Shown: positions 16,734-25,516 of the stretch, piece by piece
How the letters are laid out: every line of letters begins with the position of its first letter
Numbering within the stretch: the stretch's first letter is position 1
Assembly (NCBI RefSeq): GCF_015704865.1
Contig: NZ_JADQTO010000003.1
Location: forward strand, 186,001-250,000
DNA from: Actinoplanes aureus
GTDB lineage: Bacteria > Actinomycetota > Actinomycetes > Mycobacteriales > Micromonosporaceae
Reading direction: 5' to 3'
Length of the DNA stretch: 64,000 nt
The notes under the pieces: generated by a model
What the model was told of the DNA's origin: nothing
Database searches by the model: none
What the model saw: the letters and a program-made list of their open reading frames with translations, nothing else
Position numbers and translations under genes: made by a program

Positions 16734-19526
16734 ATGCGATGGTCCCCCGGCGGTGCGCTGGTCGCCGCCCTGGTAACAGCCGCGACGGCGGTCGCCGTCG
16801 TCTCCGGGCCACCCGCTGCCACCGCGGCCTCCAGCGAGCCGTACACCTGGAAGAACGTCCGCATCGACGGAGGTGGTTTCGTACCGGGCATCGTCTTCAA
16901 CCCGGGGGAGAAGGACCTCGTCTACGCCCGGACCGACATCGGCGGGGCGTACCGCTGGAACCAGTCCGCCCAGTCCTGGACCCCGCTGCTCGACTGGGTG
17001 GGGCAGAGCGACTGGGGCCACAACGGGGTGCTCAGCATCGCGCCGGACCCGGTCGCCACCAACCGGGTCTACGCCGCGGTCGGCATGTACACCAACAGCT
17101 GGGACCCGAACAGCGGGGCCATCCTGCGCTCCACCGACAAGGGAAACACCTGGCAGCGGACCGCGCTGCCGTTCAAGGTCGGCGGCAACATGCCCGGCCG
17201 GGGCATGGGGGAGCGGCTCGCCGTCGACCCGCGGAACAACCGGAACGTCTATTTCGCCGCGGAGGGCGGAAACGGGCTCTGGCGCAGCACCGACTTTGGC
17301 GTCACCTGGGCCAAGGTCACCAACTTTCCGAACGCCGGCAACTACGTGCAGGACCCGTCGGACACCAACGGCTACCTGAGCCAGAACCAGGGCCTCACCT
17401 GGGTCACCTTCGATCCGGCGTCGTCTGCGATCTACGTGGGCGTGGCGGACAAGGAGAACCCGGTCTACCGCTCGCTCGACTCCGGCGCCACCTGGGAGCG
17501 CATCCCCGGCCAGCCCACCGGATACCTCGCGCACAAGGGCGTGGTGCAGGGCAAGTACCTGTTCATCGCGACCAGTGACACCGGCGGGCCGTACGACGGG
17601 ACGGCCGGGCAGGTGGCGCGGCTGGACACCACGACCGGCACCTGGACCGACATCTCGCCGACCCCGGTCGCCGACCGCTACTACGGCTACTCCGGTCTCA
17701 CCGTCGACGCGCAGAAGCCCGGCACGCTGATGGTCGCCACGCAGATCTCCTGGTTCCCGGACGCGGTCTTCTTCCGCAGCACCGACTACGGCGCCACCTG
17801 GACCCGGATCTGGGACTGGAACGGCTACCCGAACCGGACCAAGCGCTACACCATGGACATCTCCGCCAACCCGTGGCTCGACTTCAACGGCAACCCGGCA
17901 CCGCCGGAGGAGGCCCCGAAGCTCGGCTGGATGAACGAGTCCCTCGCCATCGACCCGTTCAACTCCGACCGGCTGCTCTACGGCACCGGCGCCACCGTCT
18001 ACGGGACCACCCAGCTCACCAACTGGGACCGGAACACCACCTTCACCATCAAGCCGTTCGCCAAGGGCATCGAGGAGACCGCGGTCCAGGACCTGGCCAG
18101 CCCGCCCACCGGCGCGCCGCTGGTCAGCGCCCTCTACGACGTCGGCGGCTTTCATCACGCCGACCTGGACGCGGTACCGGCGAGCTTCCACGACAGCCCG
18201 AACCTGGGCAGCAACACCGGCCTGGACTTCGCCGAGCTCAACCCGCAGTTCTTCGTCCGGGTCGGCAACAACTCCGCGGCGCCGCACATCGGCGTCTCCA
18301 ACGACGGCGGCAAGAACTGGTACCAGGGCCAGGAGCCGTCCGGCGTGACCGGCGGCGGCACCGTCGCGGTCGGCGCCGACGCGAACGCGGTGGTCTGGTC
18401 GCCGGCCGGCACCGGCGTGCACTACTCGACCACCCGGGGCAGCTCATGGACCGCGTCGACCGGCGTCCCGGCCGGCGCCAAGGTCGAGTCGGACCGGGTC
18501 AACCCCAAGACCTTCTATGCGTACGCCGCGGGCAAGTTCTACACCAGCACCGACGGCGGGGCCTCCTTCACCGCGTCGGCCGCCGCCATGCCGGCCACCG
18601 GACGGGTCAACCTCCGTGCGGTGCCCGGGGCAGCGGGCGAGGTCTGGCTGGCCGGTGAGACCGGCCTGCTGCGCTCCACCGACTCCGGCAAGACCTTCAC
18701 CGCCGCCGGCGGCGTCAGCGAGGGCATCAACGTGGCCTTCGGCAAGGCCGCGCCGGGCGCGACCCGCCCGGCGGTCTTCCTGGTGGGCACGGTCGACGAC
18801 CTCGCCGGTGTCTTCCGCTCCGACGACACCGGCGCGAGCTGGGTGCGGATCAACGACGACCAGCATCGGTACGGCAACGCGGGCGACGCCCTGGCCGGGG
18901 ACCCACGTGTCTGGGGCCGGGTGTACCTGGGCACCAACGGCCGCGGAATCCTGTACGCCGATCGCGCCGGCGGCCCGGTGTCCCCGTCGCCGTCGGTCAG
19001 CTCTTCGTCGGCCTCGCCCTCCCCGTCGGTCTCCATCTCGCCCTCGGTCTCTGTCTCGCCCTCGGTCTCTGTCTCGCCCTCGGTTTCCGTCTCGCCCTCG
19101 GTTTCCGTCTCGCCCTCGGTTTCCGTCTCGCCCTCGGTTTCCGTCTCGCCCTCGGTTTCCGTCTCGCCCTCGGTTTCCGTCTCGCCCTCGGTTTCCGTCT
19201 CGCCCAGCCCGTCCACCGGCGCCTGCACCGCCACCTACAAGGTCACCGGGCAGTGGGGCGGCGGGTTCCAGGGCGAGGTGACCGTCAAGAACACCGGTAC
19301 GGCCGCCACCGCCGGCTGGAAGGTCACCTGGGCCTTCACCGGCGGCCAGACCGTCACCCAGAGCTGGGGCGGCACCGCCACCCAGTCCGGTACCGCCGTG
19401 ACCGTCGTCAACGCCGGCTACAACGGCGCCCTCTCGTCCGGGGCTTCCACCACCTTCGGATTCCTCGGCAGCACCACCGGCACCACCAATCCCGTTCCGT
19501 CCCCGATCAGCTGCTCCACCTCCTGA
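16734..19526 (+). CDS. GH74 xyloglucanase with C-terminal CBM2 (930 aa)
   Basis: A secreted endo-xyloglucanase or oligoxyloglucan hydrolase. The start chosen is ATG 16734, seven bases after GGAAGG; an ATG at 16719 adds five residues. A Sec signal (about 1-32) is followed by the GH74 seven-bladed tandem propellers with repeated Asp-box-like FRSTDYGATW / LRSTDKGNTW motifs. Asp68 in TDIGG and the Asp of GLDFAELNP match the catalytic pair of GH74. A Ser/Pro/Val linker (about 750-824) leads to a CBM2 cellulose-binding module (about 827-930, CTATYKV...PISCS). First gene of the cellulolytic block, under a CebR-type box. Confidence 0.93.
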   Translation: MRWSPGGALVAALVTAATAVAVVSGPPAATAASSEPYTWKNVRIDGGGFVPGIVFNPGEKDLVYARTDIGGAYRWNQSAQSWTPLLDWVGQSDWGHNGVLSIAPDPVATNRVYAAVGMYTNSWDPNSGAILRSTDKGNTWQRTALPFKVGGNMPGRGMGERLAVDPRNNRNVYFAAEGGNGLWRSTDFGVTWAKVTNFPNAGNYVQDPSDTNGYLSQNQGLTWVTFDPASSAIYVGVADKENPVYRSLDSGATWERIPGQPTGYLAHKGVVQGKYLFIATSDTGGPYDGTAGQVARLDTTTGTWTDISPTPVADRYYGYSGLTVDAQKPGTLMVATQISWFPDAVFFRSTDYGATWTRIWDWNGYPNRTKRYTMDISANPWLDFNGNPAPPEEAPKLGWMNESLAIDPFNSDRLLYGTGATVYGTTQLTNWDRNTTFTIKPFAKGIEETAVQDLASPPTGAPLVSALYDVGGFHHADLDAVPASFHDSPNLGSNTGLDFAELNPQFFVRVGNNSAAPHIGVSNDGGKNWYQGQEPSGVTGGGTVAVGADANAVVWSPAGTGVHYSTTRGSSWTASTGVPAGAKVESDRVNPKTFYAYAAGKFYTSTDGGASFTASAAAMPATGRVNLRAVPGAAGEVWLAGETGLLRSTDSGKTFTAAGGVSEGINVAFGKAAPGATRPAVFLVGTVDDLAGVFRSDDTGASWVRINDDQHRYGNAGDALAGDPRVWGRVYLGTNGRGILYADRAGGPVSPSPSVSSSSASPSPSVSISPSVSVSPSVSVSPSVSVSPSVSVSPSVSVSPSVSVSPSVSVSPSVSVSPSVSVSPSPSTGACTATYKVTGQWGGGFQGEVTVKNTGTAATAGWKVTWAFTGGQTVTQSWGGTATQSGTAVTVVNAGYNGALSSGASTTFGFLGSTTGTTNPVPSPISCSTS
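19023..19202 (+). repeat. Ten 18-bp repeats encoding the GH74 linker
   Basis: Ten consecutive 18-bp units encode SVSVSP-type hexapeptides. The last seven are identical at DNA level (CCCTCGGTTTCCGTCTCG), so the linker length is probably unstable. The position between catalytic domain and CBM2 is where cellulases normally carry flexible linkers. Confidence 0.92.
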
Positions 19527-19724
19527 GTACCACCTCCTCAGCACCACCCCGTCCCCGCAGGCCGGGCGGGGGGGGCGGGGGGCCCCCCCCCGGGGGGGGA
19601 GGGAAAACCCCGGCGGAGCCACCCACACAAGGGGCAACGCCAGCCCCCCCCACCCCACCCCCCCCCCCCCCCCGGCCGCCCGGGGGCCCCCCCCCCCCCC
19701 CGGCCTGGCGGAAAGGAACACCCC
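19527..19724. other. Anomalous poly-G/poly-C spacer between GH74 and GH48
   Basis: This 198-base spacer contains homopolymer runs of G and C up to about 16 bases (for example 19660-19676 and 19689-19701) and G-run/C-run adjacency at 19567-19602. Nothing else in the window looks like this. It may hold a real extreme hairpin, but misassembled or low-quality sequence is just as likely. The last 20 bases (with AAAGGA) give the ribosome site of the GH48 gene. No gene is supported. Confidence 0.7.
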
Positions 19725-22652
19725 GTGATTCGCTCCAGACCATTCGGTCAACGCCTGCGCCGCAGGCTGGCCGCCACCGGCGTCGCCGTCCTCGGCGCCG
19801 GCGCGGTCCTCGCAGCCGGCGCCCCGGCGTACGCCGCCGCCGGCTGCACAGTCGTGTACAAGGTGCAGAGCCAGTGGCCCGGTGGGTTCACCGGCGACAT
19901 CCAGATCAAGAACACCGGAGACCCGCTCACCACCTGGCGGCTGGAGTTCGACTTCCCGGACGCCGGGCAGAAGGCGGGCCAGGGCTGGAGCGGTGTCTAC
20001 AGCCAGACCGGCCAGCACGTCACCGTGAACAACGCCGCCTGGAACGGCAATCTGGGCACGAACGCCACCGTCGGCACCGGCTTCAACGGTACGTTCGGCT
20101 CGACCAACCCGGTTCCGACCGCGTTCACGCTGAACGGGACGGCCTGCAACCAGACCGCGAACGTGCCGACCGTGCAGATCACCAGCCCGGCGGCGAACAC
20201 CCGGTACACCGCGCCGGCGTCGATCCCGATCACCGCGAACGCCACGGCGGCCAGCGGGCAGACCATCAGCCGGGTCGAGTTCTACCACGACGGCCTGCTG
20301 CTGGGCAGCGACACCACCGCACCGTACGCCTACACCTGGGACGGCGTGCCGGCCCAGACCGCGGCGTACCGCGTGCAGGCGGTGGCCTTCGACAGCGCCG
20401 GTCTCAAGAGCAGCACCGCCGACGTGCCGGTCTTCGTCGACGCGGCGACCACCCCGTCGATCGTCGCCAACGCCACCTCGCTGGCCCTCGCGGCCGGCAA
20501 GAGCGGCCAGTGGCAGCTGAAGCTGAGCAAGGCTCCGGCCGCCAACGTCAGCGTCGCGGTGGCCCGCACCGCCGGCACCACGGCGGTCACCGCCACACCG
20601 GCCACGCTCACCTTCACCCCGTCGAACTGGAACACCGCTCAGAACGTGGCGGTCGCGGCGGCCACCTCGGCCACCGTGGGCTCCACCGCCACCATCGCGG
20701 CCACCGCGAGCGGGCACACGGCGGCCCAGCTCGGTGTCACGATCATCGACGAGGGCTCGGTGGACGCCCGGTTCACCCAGCTCTACAACGACCTGAAGAA
20801 CCCGGCCAACGGGTACTTCAGCCCGGAGGGCGTGCCCTACCACTCGATCGAGACGCTGATCGACGAGGCGCCCGACCACGGCCACGAGACCACCAGTGAG
20901 GCGTTCAGCTACTGGCTCTGGCTGGAGGCCGAGCACGGCCAGGTCACCGGCGAGTGGGCGCCGTTCAACAACGCCTGGGCGACGATGGAGAAGTACATCA
21001 TCCCGTCGCACGCCGACCAGCCCACCAACGCCAACTACAACGCGCAGAAGCCGGCCACGTACGCGGCCGAGTACCCGCTGCCGTCGCAGTACCCGTCGCA
21101 GCTGGACCAGGGCGTGTCGGTCGGCACCGACCCGCTCGCGGCCGAACTGAAGGCGGCGTACGGCACCGACGACATCTACGGCATGCACTGGCTGCTCGAC
21201 GTCGACAACACGTACGGCTTCGGGCACTGCGGTGACGGGACCACCCGGGTCGCGTACATCAACACGTTCCAGCGCGGCCCGCAGGAGTCCACCTTCGAGA
21301 CCGTTCCGCAGCCGTCCTGCGACACGTTCGCGCACGGCGGCCCGAACGGCTACCTCGACCTGTTCACCAAGGACGCCTCGTACGCCAAGCAGTGGAAGTA
21401 CACCAACGCGCCGGACGCCGACGCCCGGGCCGTGCAGGTCGCCTACTGGGCCAACGTGTGGGCCACCGAGCAGGGCAAGCAGTCGCAGATCTCGGCGGCC
21501 GTGGCCAACGCCGCCAAGATGGGCGACTACCTGCGGTACTCGTTCTACGACAAGTACTTCAAGCAGCCCGGCTGCGCGTCCACCTCATGCCCGGCGGGCA
21601 CCGGCAAGAACTCGTCGAACAACCTGATGTCGTGGTACTACGCCTGGGGTGGCGCGTACGACACCAGCGCCGGCTGGGCGTGGCGGATCGGGTCCAGCAC
21701 CAGCCACTTCGGCTACCAGAACCCGATGGCCGCCCACATCCTGTCCAACGTCGCCGCCTTCAACCCTAAGTCGCCGACCGCCAAGGCCGACTGGCAGGCC
21801 AGCCTCGACCGGCAGCTCGAGTTCTACCAGTGGCTGCAGTCGTCCGAGGGTGCCATCGCCGGCGGCGCGACCAACAGCTGGAACGGCAACTACTCGGCGC
21901 GGCCGGCCGGCACGCCGACCTTCTACGGGCTCGCGTACGTCGAGGCACCGGTCTACGAGGACCCGCCGTCCAACCGCTGGTTCGGGATGCAGACCTGGTC
22001 CCTGGAGCGGCTGGCCGAGTACTACTACGTGACCGGCAACGCCAAGGCCAAGGCGGTGCTCGACAAGTGGGTGCCGTGGGCGCTGGCCAACACCACGATC
22101 GAGGAGGACAGCTTCCTCATCCCGTCCGACATGGAGTGGACGGGCGCCCCGAACACCTGGAACGCGTCGAACCCGCAGCCGAACACCAACCTGCACGTCG
22201 AGGTCACCAGCCGTGGCCAGGACCTGGGTGTGGCCGGCTCGTACGCCAAGCTGCTCACCTTCTACGCCGCGAAGTCCGGTAACGCGCAGGCCAAGGCGGC
22301 GGCCAAGGGGCTGCTCGACGCGATCTGGGCGTACAAGGACGACAAGGGCGTGTCGGTGACCGAGACGCGGGCCGACTACAACCGGATGGACGACGTCTAC
22401 AACGCCTCCACCGGCCAGGGCATCTACATCCCGCAGGGCTGGCGTGGCGAGATGCCGAACGGTGACGTCATCCAGCCGGGCGTCTCGTTCCTGGACATCC
22501 GTTCCTTCTACCGCAGCGACCCGGACTTCCCGAAGGTCGACGCGTACCTCAAGGGCGGACCCGCGCCCACCTTCAACTACCACCGGTTCTGGGCCCAGGT
22601 CGACGTCGCCACCGGCTACGCCGACTACGCCCGGCTCTTCCCCCAAGGGTGA
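19725..22652 (+). CDS. GH48 cellobiohydrolase with N-terminal CBM2 (975 aa)
   Basis: A secreted exo-acting (reducing-end) cellulase of the type central to bacterial cellulose breakdown. GTG start with AAAGGA upstream. The signal peptide ends in AYAA near residue 38. A CBM2 (about 39-145, GCTVVYKV...ACNQ), an Ig-like module (about 148-240, VQITSPA...VPVFV) and a second beta-sandwich module (about 241-343) precede the GH48 catalytic domain (about 345-975). Glu392 in ETTSEAFSYW is the expected catalytic acid. CGDGTTRV, NSWNGNY and PDFPKVDAYLKG follow the family. It probably shares the GH74 transcript; the odd spacer between them leaves this open. Confidence 0.95.
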   Translation: MIRSRPFGQRLRRRLAATGVAVLGAGAVLAAGAPAYAAAGCTVVYKVQSQWPGGFTGDIQIKNTGDPLTTWRLEFDFPDAGQKAGQGWSGVYSQTGQHVTVNNAAWNGNLGTNATVGTGFNGTFGSTNPVPTAFTLNGTACNQTANVPTVQITSPAANTRYTAPASIPITANATAASGQTISRVEFYHDGLLLGSDTTAPYAYTWDGVPAQTAAYRVQAVAFDSAGLKSSTADVPVFVDAATTPSIVANATSLALAAGKSGQWQLKLSKAPAANVSVAVARTAGTTAVTATPATLTFTPSNWNTAQNVAVAAATSATVGSTATIAATASGHTAAQLGVTIIDEGSVDARFTQLYNDLKNPANGYFSPEGVPYHSIETLIDEAPDHGHETTSEAFSYWLWLEAEHGQVTGEWAPFNNAWATMEKYIIPSHADQPTNANYNAQKPATYAAEYPLPSQYPSQLDQGVSVGTDPLAAELKAAYGTDDIYGMHWLLDVDNTYGFGHCGDGTTRVAYINTFQRGPQESTFETVPQPSCDTFAHGGPNGYLDLFTKDASYAKQWKYTNAPDADARAVQVAYWANVWATEQGKQSQISAAVANAAKMGDYLRYSFYDKYFKQPGCASTSCPAGTGKNSSNNLMSWYYAWGGAYDTSAGWAWRIGSSTSHFGYQNPMAAHILSNVAAFNPKSPTAKADWQASLDRQLEFYQWLQSSEGAIAGGATNSWNGNYSARPAGTPTFYGLAYVEAPVYEDPPSNRWFGMQTWSLERLAEYYYVTGNAKAKAVLDKWVPWALANTTIEEDSFLIPSDMEWTGAPNTWNASNPQPNTNLHVEVTSRGQDLGVAGSYAKLLTFYAAKSGNAQAKAAAKGLLDAIWAYKDDKGVSVTETRADYNRMDDVYNASTGQGIYIPQGWRGEMPNGDVIQPGVSFLDIRSFYRSDPDFPKVDAYLKGGPAPTFNYHRFWAQVDVATGYADYARLFPQG

Positions 22653-22656
22653 TCAG

Positions 22657-23781
22657 ATGAGACTCCTTCGTATGGCCGCGGTGGTCCTGTTCACCGCCGC
22701 GGCCGGACTCCTGGCACTTCCGTCGACGCCCGCTTCCGCGCACGGCGCCATTCAGGTGCCGGGCAGCCGGACCTGGTTCTGCTATCAGGACGGGCGCAAC
22801 CCGCAGACCGGTGCGATCGAGCCGAAGAACCCGGCCTGTGCCGCCGCGGTGGCGCAGAGCGGCGTGACCTCGCTCTACAACTGGTTCGCCGTGCTCCGCT
22901 CGGACGGGGCGGGGCGGGTCAACGGGTTCCTCCCGGACGGCCAGCTGTGCAGTGGCGGGACGGGTGGGCCGTACAACTTCACCGGGTTCAACCTGGCCCG
23001 CAACGACTGGCCGACCACGCACCTGACGGCCGGTGCGAACATCCAGGTCAAGTACAACAACTGGGCAAAACACCCGGGTACGTTCTCGCTGTACATCACC
23101 AAGGACGGCTACAACCCGACCAAGCCGCTGGCCTGGACGGATCTCGAGCCGACCCCGTTCGACCAGGTGACCAACCCGCCGGCGAACGGCGGGCCGGGCA
23201 CCGACGACGGGCACTACTACTGGACCGGCAGGCTGCCGGCCGGTAAGACCGGCAAGCACCTGATCTACTCGGTCTGGTCGCGCTCGGACAGCACGGAGAC
23301 CTTCTACGGCTGCTCGGACGTGGTCTTCGACGGCGGGAACGGTGAGGTCACCGGGATCGGTAACGGCGGCACCCAGTCGCCGAGCCCTCGCCCGTCCAGC
23401 CCGCAGCCGTCCAGCCCGCAGCCCTCGAACCCGGGGCCGTCCAGTCCCGCGCCGAGCTCGCCGGGCCCGAACCCCGGTACCGGTGGCTGCAGCGCGATGT
23501 ACTCGGTGAAGTCCGCCTGGAGCGGCGGGTTCCAGGGCGAGGTGATGGTTCACGCCGGCGCCACCCCGGTGAACGGCTGGAACATCTCCTGGACCTTCCC
23601 GGGCAATCAGACCCTGGCCCAGGTGTGGAGCGGGAAGTCGACAAGCAGCGGCTCGCTCGTCAGCGTGACGAACGAGACGTGGAACGCGTCGGTTCCGGCG
23701 AACGGTTACGTGACGTTCGGGTTCCTGGCGTCCGGGGCGACCGCGCCGAGCGTTAACAACCTGACCTGCACGACTGGCTGA
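22657..23781 (+). CDS. AA10 lytic polysaccharide monooxygenase with CBM2 (374 aa)
   Basis: A secreted copper enzyme that oxidatively cleaves crystalline cellulose. The signal peptide (1-28) ends ASA, leaving His29 as the mature N-terminus (HGAIQVPGSR). With His139 in HPGTFSLYITKDG this forms the histidine brace. The C-terminal side of the domain has TFYGCSDVVF. A Pro/Ser linker (about 244-275) leads to a CBM2 (about 276-374, CSAMYSVKSAW...NLTC). ATG four bases after the GH48 stop, with AAGGG upstream, so it is cotranscribed with the cellobiohydrolase and is a natural partner for it. Confidence 0.95.
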   Translation: MRLLRMAAVVLFTAAAGLLALPSTPASAHGAIQVPGSRTWFCYQDGRNPQTGAIEPKNPACAAAVAQSGVTSLYNWFAVLRSDGAGRVNGFLPDGQLCSGGTGGPYNFTGFNLARNDWPTTHLTAGANIQVKYNNWAKHPGTFSLYITKDGYNPTKPLAWTDLEPTPFDQVTNPPANGGPGTDDGHYYWTGRLPAGKTGKHLIYSVWSRSDSTETFYGCSDVVFDGGNGEVTGIGNGGTQSPSPRPSSPQPSSPQPSNPGPSSPAPSSPGPNPGTGGCSAMYSVKSAWSGGFQGEVMVHAGATPVNGWNISWTFPGNQTLAQVWSGKSTSSGSLVSVTNETWNASVPANGYVTFGFLASGATAPSVNNLTCTTG

Positions 23782-23864
23782 CTCATCGGCTGAAGTACCG
23801 CGTCAAACCCGCTGGCCCTCGGTGGTGTGGCTGTTGCCGCACCGCCGGGGGCCTGTTCGTCTCC

Positions 23865-23901
23865 GGATGGCTTGACGGGCCATCCAACGAGAACATACTT
23901 T
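23865..23901 (+). promoter_or_regulatory. Promoter with operator-like inverted repeat around the -35
   Basis: TTGACG (23872-23877) and TACTTT (23896-23901) are spaced by 18 bases. The -35 sits in the loop of a perfect 7-bp inverted repeat (GGATGGC 23865-23871 with GCCATCC 23879-23885), as expected if a repressor or activator binds there. It lies in the only AT-rich patch before the SGNH gene and argues against a start upstream of about 23908. Confidence 0.65.
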
Positions 23902-24009
23902 ATCGACATAAAGCGGAAGAACTTTCTCATCAGGCCCGGCGGCTGGCCCGGCCTTGGCCAGGCTGAGCGTGTCCCGGCCGGACCGGCGTGGGGCCCGCAG
24001 GACTGGGCC

Positions 24010-25314
24010 TTGCTCGGCCGGGCCACCACGCGGCGGGCCCTGCTGCTCGGCGGCACCGGCACCGCTCTGCTGGCCGCCACACCCGGCGCCGCCGGCCAGC
24101 GTGCCCCGGTGCACCGGACGCCGACCCGGGTCGCGACCTGGGCCACCGCCCCCACCGCGGTGAAGCCCGGCAAAGTGATCATCGTGGCGGGCAAGACGAT
24201 ACGACAGGTCGTCCACCTCAGCCTCGGCGGCGACCGGCCGGCCGTCAGCCTGACCAATGTCTTCGGCGCCGAACCCGTACGCATCGGCGCTGCCCGCATC
24301 GCGCTGCGCCGGGGAAGCGGCGGGAGCACCGCGATCGTGCCGGGCACCGACCGGCCGCTCACCTTCAACGGCCGCACCGGGGCCGTCCTCCCGGCCGGCG
24401 GCGCCCTCACCAGCGACCCGGCCGACCTCATCGTGCCGCCCGGCGCCGATCTGGCGATCAGCCTCTACCTGCCGGAGCGCACCCCGATCGGTACGGTGAG
24501 CCCGCGCTCCTTCCAGTCGACCGTGTTCGCCGACGGGGACGTCACGGCCGCGACCGAGCCGGACGTGAAGTGGCGGGTGGGCCGCTACCTGCTGCTGGCC
24601 GGCGTCAGCGTGCGCACCACCAGGTCCGCTGCCACCATCGCGGCGATCGGCGACTCGATCACCGTCGGGGTGAACACCCAGGAGAACGCCAACCACCGCT
24701 GGACCGACCTGCTCGCCACCCGCCTGCTGGCCGGCGATGGCTCTACCGGATTTCGCACTGTCACTGGATATCGGCCTGCCAAACGGGGGGTGATCAATCT
24801 CGGAATCAGCGGCAACCGGCTGCTCAGCGGTTTCGAGGAGCCCACCGGGCGGGCCACCGAGGCGGCGCACAGCGGGCCGTCCGCGCGCCGCCGCCTCGAC
24901 CGGGACGTCCTGGCCCACCCCGGCGTGCGCTACCTGATCACGCTGATCGGCGTGAACGACCTCGGCCGGGTACCGGGCACCACCGCCGACGACCTGATCG
25001 CCGGGCACCGGGAGCTCGTCGCCCGCGCGCGCTCAGCCGGGCTGCGAATCTTCGGCGGCACGATGCTGCCCTTCGGCGGGGCCGGGCGCAGCTACGACAA
25101 GCCGGACAACCGGGCGGAACGGGACCGGCTGAACGCGTGGATGCGGTCCGCCGGCGAGTACGACGCGGTGATCGACTTCGACGCCGCGATCCGTGACCCG
25201 GCCGATCCGCAACGGATGCTGCCGGCCTACGACTGCGGCGACCACCTGCACCCCAACGACGCCGGGATGGCGGCGCTCGCGGAGGCGGTGCCACTGGAGC
25301 TCTTCGCGGATTGA
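24010..25314 (+). CDS. Tat-exported SGNH/GDSL esterase (434 aa)
   Basis: Secreted hydrolase of the SGNH family. I prefer the TTG start at 24010 (AGGAC seven bases upstream), which gives a compact twin-arginine signal (ATTRRALLLGGTGTALLAATPGAAG). A GTG at 23827 would add 61 residues but lies upstream of the promoter. An N-terminal beta domain (about 40-190) precedes the catalytic part: block I GDSIT with Ser216, GISGNRL (block II), GVNDLG (block III), and Asp411-x-x-His414 in DHLHPNDAG (block V). Likely substrates are acetylated or feruloylated plant polysaccharides, inferred from the cellulolytic neighbours. Confidence 0.85.
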   Translation: MLGRATTRRALLLGGTGTALLAATPGAAGQRAPVHRTPTRVATWATAPTAVKPGKVIIVAGKTIRQVVHLSLGGDRPAVSLTNVFGAEPVRIGAARIALRRGSGGSTAIVPGTDRPLTFNGRTGAVLPAGGALTSDPADLIVPPGADLAISLYLPERTPIGTVSPRSFQSTVFADGDVTAATEPDVKWRVGRYLLLAGVSVRTTRSAATIAAIGDSITVGVNTQENANHRWTDLLATRLLAGDGSTGFRTVTGYRPAKRGVINLGISGNRLLSGFEEPTGRATEAAHSGPSARRRLDRDVLAHPGVRYLITLIGVNDLGRVPGTTADDLIAGHRELVARARSAGLRIFGGTMLPFGGAGRSYDKPDNRAERDRLNAWMRSAGEYDAVIDFDAAIRDPADPQRMLPAYDCGDHLHPNDAGMAALAEAVPLELFAD

Positions 25315-25458
25315 GCGGGTGGTCTCCGGGCGCCGGGAACGACCTGAGGCCGCTCCCGGCATCGCCCTTCAAGGACGCCCGTCAAGGACGTCCGAGCGCC
25401 CACGACCCCCCGTGGTACCCGTGGACGCCGAACCATGGTGCCGACAACGGTTTGCAAA

Positions 25459-25471
25459 ACGATTGCATCGT
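25459..25471 (+). promoter_or_regulatory. Inverted repeat upstream of the AfsR-type gene
   Basis: ACGAT-TGC-ATCGT is a perfect inverted repeat within the only AT-rich patch (25449-25475) of the 200-base spacer. It lies 46 bases before the start of the regulator gene and may be an autoregulatory site. No convincing -35/-10 pair is seen with it. Confidence 0.35.
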
Positions 25472-25516
25472 GGGTGATCGTGTCACCTCCGAAGAGGTTC
25501 ACGGGGGAACGAGCGG

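Noticed and set aside
18444..21335. Very long minus-strand open frame opposite GH74/GH48
   Set aside because: Low-complexity Arg/Gly/Asp-rich product caused by GC-biased third positions; it crosses the poly-G/C spacer and has no domain.
23391..23475. Repeat in the LPMO gene as another minisatellite
   Set aside because: The Pro/Ser linker has only a few imperfect copies and is ordinary for CBM-linked enzymes.
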